From Lachnospiraceae bacterium (GTDB lineage Bacteria; Bacillota; Clostridia; Lachnospirales; Lachnospiraceae): a stretch of DNA of 32,252 nt. The position numbers were made by a program, and so were the translations under genes. The notes beneath the pieces were generated by a model. The model searched no databases. It saw nothing but the letters and a program-made list of their open reading frames with translations, and had not been told where the DNA came from. Shown piece by piece: positions 27,317-32,252 of the stretch. Location of the stretch: positions 1 to 32,252 of the forward strand of contig JAFRRD010000018.1 of the NCBI GenBank assembly GCA_017428265.1. The letters are read 5' to 3'. How positions within the stretch are numbered: the first letter of the stretch is position 1; each line of letters opens with the position of its first letter.

Positions 27317-28195
27317 ATGAAAAAACTCAGTATTGCCCTGTTAGCGATCACCATGATCCTTAGCCTGGCGGCCTGCGGTAATTCCGGAAAGGAAAGCACT
27401 GCGGCTTCGACGAAGGCTCCGGAGACAACGCAGGCGCCGGAGACGACAAAAGCCCCTGAGACTACGAAAGCACCGGAAACCACGGCGGCTCCTACGACGG
27501 AAGAGGCCACCAAGAGTGTAAATGAGATCCTGCGGGAAACGATTCCCGGTATCTGGCAGATCACGGCATGGGATCTTATCCAGGGAGGATATGTCAACGT
27601 CGTGGACAGCTGGTTCCTGAAATATACGGATGACACCATCTGGTTCTATCAGGACGGGGAACTGATTAACGAAGAAGGTTACGAATGGACAGACGATGTG
27701 ACCATGCATTTCTGGTACAAGGCGGATCCTTCCTACGTCGGCGATTGGGCCTATGAACTGAAGGAAGACGGCACCCTGGTGATCACTTATGCGGAGTACG
27801 GCGTGATCTATCTTTGCGAGAAGCGCCCGGACGACACAGATCCTCTTGCCTACAAGCCCAGTGAATCACAGGAAAACAGCGGGAAAGCAATCGCTCCTGC
27901 TGATCTGGTCGGCACCTGGGATCTGAACAGTATGACCGTTGCCGGAGTTGAGACTCCTCTTGCGGGACAGGGACAGACCTTTGTCTTTACCGAAGATTCC
28001 GTCCAGTACGTGATTGCGGGCGTCCCGATCAACGACAACACGTATGTCTTTGCGGATGAGTTCAATCTGACTGTTACCAGCAAGGCGGATACGACCAATG
28101 TCGTTACCTGGAACCTGGCTCTTCAGGAAGATGGCAGCCTGATTATCACCGATACGACAAACAGCTGGATCTATAACTGCGCAAAGCAGAAATAA
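27317..28195 (+). CDS. Lipoprotein with Thr/Pro-rich stalk, function unknown
   Basis: A 292-residue secreted protein. The signal peptide ends in the lipobox LAAC (Cys20), so it should be anchored to the outer face of the membrane. Residues 33-60 form a stalk of repeated K/QAPETT units. Two beta-rich stretches follow, starting near IPGIWQITAWDL (about 76) and VGTWDLNSMTVAG (about 198); their GxW starts suggest two related lipocalin-like modules, each with a DGTL/DGSL-I turn near its end. AAGGAG precedes the ATG. It lies between the CoA-transferase-family gene and the membrane hydrolase gene. I do not recognise a specific function. Confidence 0.82.
   Translation: MKKLSIALLAITMILSLAACGNSGKESTAASTKAPETTQAPETTKAPETTKAPETTAAPTTEEATKSVNEILRETIPGIWQITAWDLIQGGYVNVVDSWFLKYTDDTIWFYQDGELINEEGYEWTDDVTMHFWYKADPSYVGDWAYELKEDGTLVITYAEYGVIYLCEKRPDDTDPLAYKPSESQENSGKAIAPADLVGTWDLNSMTVAGVETPLAGQGQTFVFTEDSVQYVIAGVPINDNTYVFADEFNLTVTSKADTTNVVTWNLALQEDGSLIITDTTNSWIYNCAKQK
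27413..27496 (+). repeat. Imperfect 18-bp tandem repeat encoding the APETT stalk
   Basis: Four to five copies of a unit encoding (T)KAPET lie in the lipoprotein gene. The codons vary between copies (ACG/ACA/ACT for Thr, GCT/GCG/GCC/GCA for Ala), so protein-level selection is a better explanation than recent slippage. Confidence 0.75.
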
Positions 28196-28207
28196 AATGA
28201 TTTCCGG

Positions 28208-28233
28208 GAGCGCTCTAAGTTAACGGAGCGCTC
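28208..28233 (+). terminator. Hairpin between lipoprotein and hydrolase genes
   Basis: Two copies of the self-complementary GAGCGCTC (28208-28215 and 28226-28233) form an 8-bp stem with a 10-base loop. Only TCTTCC follows, so termination would be partial. Confidence 0.55.
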
Positions 28234-28259
28234 TCTTCCTGCAATGAGAGGATCGCTTT

Positions 28260-30158
28260 ATGAATGCAAGCAAAAAGCCCCGCATCATAGCCGTTGTTTC
28301 ACTTGTCATCGTACTGATCGCAAGTATTCTCGCCACCGGTATCAGCTCGGATTGGGGGAAGGTTCAGGTCAGCGAAGTCAGACTGGTCACTGAGCAGAAT
28401 GTTTCCCTGTATGCTAAGTTATGGATGCCAAAAGATGCTTCTCCGGAGAACAAGCTTCCTGCCATCGTGATGGCGCACGGCTACTCCGCCCATTACAACA
28501 ATATGGTCGGGATCTCCCTGGAATTTGCCCGCCGAGGGTATATTGTGATCGCTTTTGATGCGTATGCCATGGGATATTCCGAAGCGAACGACCCGGTCGC
28601 CTATCCCGAATGGGATGACGGCGCCTATGCGGTCCTGCAGTATCTGGGATCCCTGCCGCAGGTGGATAAGAATCGGATCGGCATGATCGGTCATTCGCGC
28701 GGAAATATGTGGAACCAGAATGCTGCGGCGACTGCGTGGAAAGCACATGATACGGACCCTTCTGTCACGGTTCCCCGCTCGTTGGTTATCGCATCCTTCT
28801 CTTTCAACCCGATCGAAAAGCTTCCGAACGGTTCTTACGGTTACGCCCTGAATGCCTATCCGGTCAATGCTGCCACGATCTTCGGCTCAAAGGATGAGTT
28901 TGGAATCACCGTCTGGAATACGGATCTGGACAACTACAACTATACCCACTCTCCTCAGTTTGTTGCCGGTGCCGGCGTTCGCGATCTGGATATGGATATC
29001 TATTTCATGTACGGCAACAAGGCTCCGCTGCAGAGGGATGCAGCGATTGCCATTGCGGGGATAGGCAAGTTGCGGGCGGCGTTCACGTATCCCAATATCC
29101 ATATCCTGGCAGCCTTCAACAATAAGCCGATCGGGGATATGATCGAATTTATGGATATCACGCTGCGGGGCGGGGCAGTGACGCTGGACAGAAACGATCA
29201 GGTCTGGGCAACGCGGCAATGTCTATTGTTTTTCGGTTTCTTCGGCGTCTTCGTTTTTGTGATCTCGCTGGCGCTGTCTCTTGCAGACACCCGCTTTTTT
29301 GCGACGATCAAGCGTCCGCAGCCGGCAAGCATGAACGAGATCCACAATTGGAAAGAAGGCGGGCTCTTTGCGCTTTTGTTCCTGTGTCTGCAGCTTCCCA
29401 TGTTGCTGCTGTATTTCAAAGTCAGCGGCTGGCCAGGGATCTACAAGACCTGGCAGCTTCTGCCGCAGGGACCGTATTTCTCAGCTCCCGGCCTCAATCC
29501 GACAGTTGTCATGAATCTGATTACTGCTGCCATTCTGATTCTGGTGGTCGTTCTGGTCTACTTCTTCATCGGGAAGAAGAGGGGTGCCACCCTGGATAAT
29601 CTGGGGTTCAATATCCCCGGAAAACAGATCGGCAAGGCGATCCTTCTGGGGTTGACAACTTTTGGGATCGCGTACCTGGTGCTTTGCTTGTTCTATGATC
29701 TGACGGGAACCTTCGTTTCCTTTATGCAGTTCAGCATCACCCCGATGAATCATCTTCACTGGGTCAACTTCCTGAAATACCTGCCCTTCTGGCTGCTGGC
29801 GCATCTGGTGAACGCTGTGGTGTTCAACTCAGTTACGCGGGTTAATAATGCGAAGGAATGGGTCAACTACCTGCTGATCATCCTGGGATCGAGTTTGGCA
29901 ATCATCATTCTTCTGGCGGTCCAGTATACCGGCCTGTATGCGACCGGACATCTGACGATCGAAAACAGCGGGTGGAAGGATCTTTCTACCAATTTCTCGA
30001 CGCTGGAGCTTCTGTCTGCGGTCATCATTACGCCGGTGTGCGCCATTACCAACCGGGTGATGTACAAGAAGACCGGTTCGGTCTGGGCAGGCGGCATCCT
30101 GTCGGCACTGCTTGCCCTGCTTTTTGGCATCGGTCACGTGATTATTGCTTCGGTATAA
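28260..30158 (+). CDS. Membrane protein with extracytoplasmic alpha/beta-hydrolase domain
   Basis: A 632-residue protein. One N-terminal helix (about 9-29) leads to an alpha/beta-hydrolase domain (about 35-315) that should lie outside the membrane, followed by about eight hydrophobic helices (about 322-632). The nucleophile elbow is GHSRG (Ser146) and the oxyanion region is AHGYSAHYNN. The acid and histidine positions are not clear: the usual G-x-x-D-P strand end reads YGNKAPLQ, and no His appears where the last catalytic residue would be expected. AGAGGA precedes the ATG. It may be an esterase, peptidase or a non-catalytic sensor; the substrate is unknown. Confidence 0.8.
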   Translation: MNASKKPRIIAVVSLVIVLIASILATGISSDWGKVQVSEVRLVTEQNVSLYAKLWMPKDASPENKLPAIVMAHGYSAHYNNMVGISLEFARRGYIVIAFDAYAMGYSEANDPVAYPEWDDGAYAVLQYLGSLPQVDKNRIGMIGHSRGNMWNQNAAATAWKAHDTDPSVTVPRSLVIASFSFNPIEKLPNGSYGYALNAYPVNAATIFGSKDEFGITVWNTDLDNYNYTHSPQFVAGAGVRDLDMDIYFMYGNKAPLQRDAAIAIAGIGKLRAAFTYPNIHILAAFNNKPIGDMIEFMDITLRGGAVTLDRNDQVWATRQCLLFFGFFGVFVFVISLALSLADTRFFATIKRPQPASMNEIHNWKEGGLFALLFLCLQLPMLLLYFKVSGWPGIYKTWQLLPQGPYFSAPGLNPTVVMNLITAAILILVVVLVYFFIGKKRGATLDNLGFNIPGKQIGKAILLGLTTFGIAYLVLCLFYDLTGTFVSFMQFSITPMNHLHWVNFLKYLPFWLLAHLVNAVVFNSVTRVNNAKEWVNYLLIILGSSLAIIILLAVQYTGLYATGHLTIENSGWKDLSTNFSTLELLSAVIITPVCAITNRVMYKKTGSVWAGGILSALLALLFGIGHVIIASV

Positions 30159-30286
30159 TAACAAATACAGCGGATTCAGGTCTTGATAACCTTTCACGCA
30201 AAACCTATGGCGATTTCAGTCCGATAACCAGAACGGATCCGAGCGGAAAAGCCTATAACAGGAAGAAACTGAAAGACAGCGATCGA

Positions 30287-30331
30287 CGAAACAGCAGTGA
30301 TTTCAGGAATACTGAAAAAGCTGCTGTTTCG
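30287..30331 (+). terminator. Probable terminator downstream of the hydrolase gene
   Basis: An 11-bp stem CGAAACAGCAG/CTGCTGTTTCG encloses a second small hairpin (TTTCAG/CTGAAA) and is followed by TTGTTT. The 128 bases between the gene stop and this stem hold nothing I can identify. Confidence 0.7.
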
Positions 30332-30378
30332 TTGTTTCCGGCTGGTAAGCAATTGAAAATTTTTACACGAGTTGTTGC

Positions 30379-30406
30379 TTGACAAGCCCGGCGTTCACGT
30401 TATAAT
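30379..30406 (+). promoter_or_regulatory. Consensus sigma-A promoter in front of a very short open frame
   Basis: Perfect TTGACA (30379-30384), 16-base spacer and perfect TATAAT (30401-30406). The start point would fall about 45 bases before the ATG at 30461. Confidence 0.85.
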
Positions 30407-30460
30407 GAAGTGATTTATGCGGAAAGTATAAATGGAGACATGGGCGAAAAGGAGCTTATT

Positions 30461-30541
30461 ATGTATGAATTTGTTCATGAATCGGAATATTGCCAATACA
30501 GAGAGTATTTCAATCTTATAGGCGATATCTCAATAACATAG
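30461..30541 (+). pseudogene. 26-codon open frame, probably the start of a truncated gene
   Basis: It begins MYEFVHESEYCQYREYFNLIG and stops at TAG after 26 residues. AAAGGAG lies 7 bases before the ATG and a consensus promoter lies upstream, better expression signals than most genes here. The frame collides with the 3' end of an opposite-strand gene. The likeliest reading is that the 5' end of a longer gene survived a rearrangement; a true small peptide is the alternative. Confidence 0.5.
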
Positions 30542-30858
30542 TGTTCTTCGTCAATATCTGTCATGGGATGTGAGTCCGTAATGCTGATATGAACGCCATA
30601 AACGTCCTCGCTCTTAAAATCAGCAGCATTCCCCATAATGATGTATTGAACGGCAATATATTCAATAGTTCCTTTATATGGTTCAAGAGGCATTGTTTCG
30701 AATGGTTTTTCAATATCGACTCCCATTCCTGCCAGATGATCTGATAATTCCGGATACGCTTTTTTGACCTCTTTATAATAGTTTCTGCAATAATCACAGG
30801 AACAGAGGCTGTCATCGTTTAATGTTCTGTAGTAGTTCTCTGTTTTAATGATATCCAT
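30475..30858 (-). CDS. Conserved small protein of unknown function (Cys-containing)
   Basis: A 127-residue soluble protein with an N-terminal CSCDYC motif and the pattern NYYRTLNDDSLCSCDYCRNYYKEVKKAYPELSDHLAGMGVDIEKP. This looks like a family of small uncharacterised proteins known from Clostridia. The rest is a beta-rich stretch with VYGVHISITDSHPMTDIDEEHYVIEISP. GGAG lies 8 bases before the ATG. Its C-terminal codons overlap the plus-strand 26-codon frame, so the last few residues (LYWQYSDS) may be foreign. The three cysteines could bind zinc, but this is inference. Confidence 0.72.
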   Translation of the reverse strand: MDIIKTENYYRTLNDDSLCSCDYCRNYYKEVKKAYPELSDHLAGMGVDIEKPFETMPLEPYKGTIEYIAVQYIIMGNAADFKSEDVYGVHISITDSHPMTDIDEEHYVIEISPIRLKYSLYWQYSDS

Positions 30859-30886
30859 AACCGTATCTCCACAAATACCGATTTGA

Positions 30887-30946
30887 TTATTTCTTTGTCA
30901 TCAATGTCACGCACTCCACATGTCTCGAGGCAATAACATTGATGTC
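30887..30946 (-). pseudogene. Remnant of an rRNA (uracil-C5)-methyltransferase C-terminus
   Basis: The minus-strand frame reads NVIASRHVECVTLMTKK and then TAA. RHVECVTLM resembles the conserved last strand (HVETVVLL type) of RlmD/RlmCD-family methyltransferases. Only about 20 codons survive; upstream the frame enters unrelated IS-end-like sequence and has no start. The call rests on a very short match. Confidence 0.5.
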
Positions 30947-31003
30947 GGTGCTATGACTGAATTTGTCCAGGATTTTTGCTATGATCGAAATTGTCTACCG
31001 ACA
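30943..31003. mobile_element. IS-end-like segment with internal direct repeats
   Basis: A 61-bp block is bounded by TGTCGGT and ACCGACA in inverted orientation. Inside, GCTATGACTGAATTTGTC and GCTATGATCGAAATTGTC are direct repeats (15/18 identical). Ends with repeated internal motifs and TG...CA borders resemble IS21-type termini. No transposase gene is present, so at most this is a relic end. Confidence 0.4.
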
Positions 31004-31024
31004 CATCCCTACAAACTGGAATTG

Positions 31025-32227
31025 TTAGCACTCTGTCTTATTGCACCGGAGGCATAAAGCATAAAATGCAATCGCCAGAAACTGTGATACCACAGACACA
31101 GTGACAAGATACACAGGATTCAAATCATACAGGGCACCGAGAAGCCAACTGCCCAGAAACCACGCAATACCAAATCCTGTCTCAAATATTCCGAAACCGG
31201 TGCTTCGCATGGAACGCGGGACGATTCCGCTGACAGCTGCTTTCATAATACTTTCCTGCGCACCCATTCCAATCCCCCACAGAATTATCCCAGCTCCGAT
31301 CAACCAGGCATTTCCAGTCATAAAAACAAAACATGAGAAGAATGTGCTGCATAGTGTGGAAATGATCAGAGCCTTCAGCCCGACCTTATCATAAAGCCAG
31401 CCAAAGAATAGTGCAGCAAAGGCATCCACAGCCATTGCCCCAGCATATAGCAGGCTGAGCATGGATTCATTAAATGCTCCGGTATTAGCCGAATGAAGTG
31501 TGATCAGGGTGAAGTCTGCAAAGCCAAAAGCAAAAAAGCAGATGGCCGCCATGAACAGAACAAATGACTTCCTGAATTCAAAGCTTGCCGGTTTATCTTC
31601 CTGCTTTTCAAAGATCTCCGGATCAGGGTATCTTATCTTTGCTGTCAAAACAAGAGCTATGGTGATCATTGCAGGAACAAGCAGTACCGCAAAAGAGAGC
31701 CTATATGTTGTAAAAAGGTCGTCTGTACCTTTTACAAGAGCTGTTACAAAAAGCAGTACCGGTCCGAGAAACGCGCCAAGCTGATCCAGAAACTCCTGAT
31801 AGGCAAAGCCTTTTCCGGTTCCGATCTCGCTTGCCGCAAAGCTTACCAATGTGTTTTTGGCAGGTTTTTTTATCGCTTTTCCGATACGCTCCAAGATCAC
31901 AAGACCGCAGGCCCAAATCCAGCCATGTTCAGGTACGAGTGCCAGTGCAGGAATTGCCAGAACCTGTATTACATAGCCTGTGATAACAAATGTCCAGTAT
32001 TTCTTCGTTTTATCTGCTATAAATCCGGATATGAGCCTTAGTGAATACCCGCACAATTCTCCTATACCGGACACAAATCCGATGGTTGCAGCGGATGCCC
32101 CTGCGAGGTTCAGATATTCGCCCAATATGCTTCTGGCGCCTTCATGAGTCATGTCCGAAAACAGACTTACGATTCCCATCAGGGTTATAAATGTTATGGC
32201 GCCAGACAAAGCCCTTTTTTTATCCAT
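31025..32227 (-). CDS. Major facilitator superfamily transporter
   Basis: A 400-residue inner-membrane transporter with about twelve hydrophobic helices in two halves. The first loop has the MFS motif-A-like GFIADKTKKYW, and the second half has the related GWLYDKVGLKALI. GGAG lies close before the ATG. The upstream promoter would be at or beyond the window edge. Codon use is clearly more AT-rich than in the origin genes, consistent with acquired DNA. The transported substrate cannot be assigned; drug efflux and metabolite export are both open. Confidence 0.87.
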   Translation of the reverse strand: MDKKRALSGAITFITLMGIVSLFSDMTHEGARSILGEYLNLAGASAATIGFVSGIGELCGYSLRLISGFIADKTKKYWTFVITGYVIQVLAIPALALVPEHGWIWACGLVILERIGKAIKKPAKNTLVSFAASEIGTGKGFAYQEFLDQLGAFLGPVLLFVTALVKGTDDLFTTYRLSFAVLLVPAMITIALVLTAKIRYPDPEIFEKQEDKPASFEFRKSFVLFMAAICFFAFGFADFTLITLHSANTGAFNESMLSLLYAGAMAVDAFAALFFGWLYDKVGLKALIISTLCSTFFSCFVFMTGNAWLIGAGIILWGIGMGAQESIMKAAVSGIVPRSMRSTGFGIFETGFGIAWFLGSWLLGALYDLNPVYLVTVSVVSQFLAIAFYALCLRCNKTEC

Positions 32228-32252
32228 GTTCTACTCCACTAATCCCGATTTG

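Noticed and set aside
29858-30382. 174-codon plus-strand frame at the end of the hydrolase gene
   Set aside because: Mostly an out-of-frame overlap of the hydrolase; its unique part crosses a terminator and shows no motif.

Overview
This window is the replication-origin region of a Bacillota (Clostridia) chromosome, most likely a fairly GC-rich member of the Lachnospiraceae or a close relative. The evidence is the gene order: rpmH-rnpA-yidD-yidC-jag-mnmE-mnmG-rsmG-parA-parB-DUF4446 runs leftward from the origin, and dnaA-dnaN-yaaA-recF-gyrB-gyrA runs rightward. Four perfect parS sites and Gram-positive style sigma-A promoters and Shine-Dalgarno sequences agree with this. The genus cannot be fixed from sequence alone.

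Region by region. Positions 1-140 hold the tail of an IS3-family element. Positions 172-2807 (minus) carry a split altronate-dehydratase-type (UxaA) lyase plus a D-2-hydroxyacid dehydrogenase behind a near-consensus promoter, with an EamA/DMT transporter just upstream (2921-3856). Positions 3907-6961 (minus) are the rsmG-parA-parB-DUF4446 segregation operon, apparently started by a leaderless rsmG message next to parS. Positions 6962-7703 are a non-coding parS region with two perfect 16-bp sites at each end. Positions 7704-13658 (minus) run mnmG, mnmE, jag, yidC, yidD, rnpA, rpmH. Positions 13659-15545 form a two-part oriC: DnaA boxes and the dnaA promoter upstream of dnaA, and a DnaA-trio/AT-rich candidate unwinding site between dnaA and dnaN. 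Positions 15546-22583 (plus) run dnaN, yaaA, recF, gyrB, gyrA, ending in a 19-bp terminator shared with the convergent DUF951 gene; an M29 aminopeptidase lies behind that.

From about 24.26 kb the character changes. A tRNA-Arg(CCT) gene with a normal promoter is broken after its anticodon arm, and a second, intact tRNA-Arg(CCT) with a different acceptor stem follows. After that come repeat-rich intergenic DNA, a LysR regulator, an acetyl-CoA hydrolase/CoA-transferase-family enzyme, a lipoprotein with a Thr/Pro-rich stalk, and a membrane protein with an extracytoplasmic alpha/beta-hydrolase domain. This part is visibly less GC-rich and looks accessory. The last 2 kb (30.4-32.25 kb) are more AT-rich again and hold gene debris: a well-equipped 26-codon open frame, a small Cys-containing protein, a scrap of an rRNA-methyltransferase-like tail, an IS-end-like segment, and an MFS transporter.

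The most noteworthy items are a cluster of DnaA boxes (including the only perfect TTATCCACA I found) inside the parB coding sequence, the leaderless rsmG promoter abutting parS, the DnaA-trio candidate, a GyrA with Ala and Gly at the two main quinolone-contact positions, and the broken/intact tRNA-Arg pair that looks like an integration junction. No wholly new defence or mobile system was found. The accessory 25-30 kb cassette is the part least explained by known systems.
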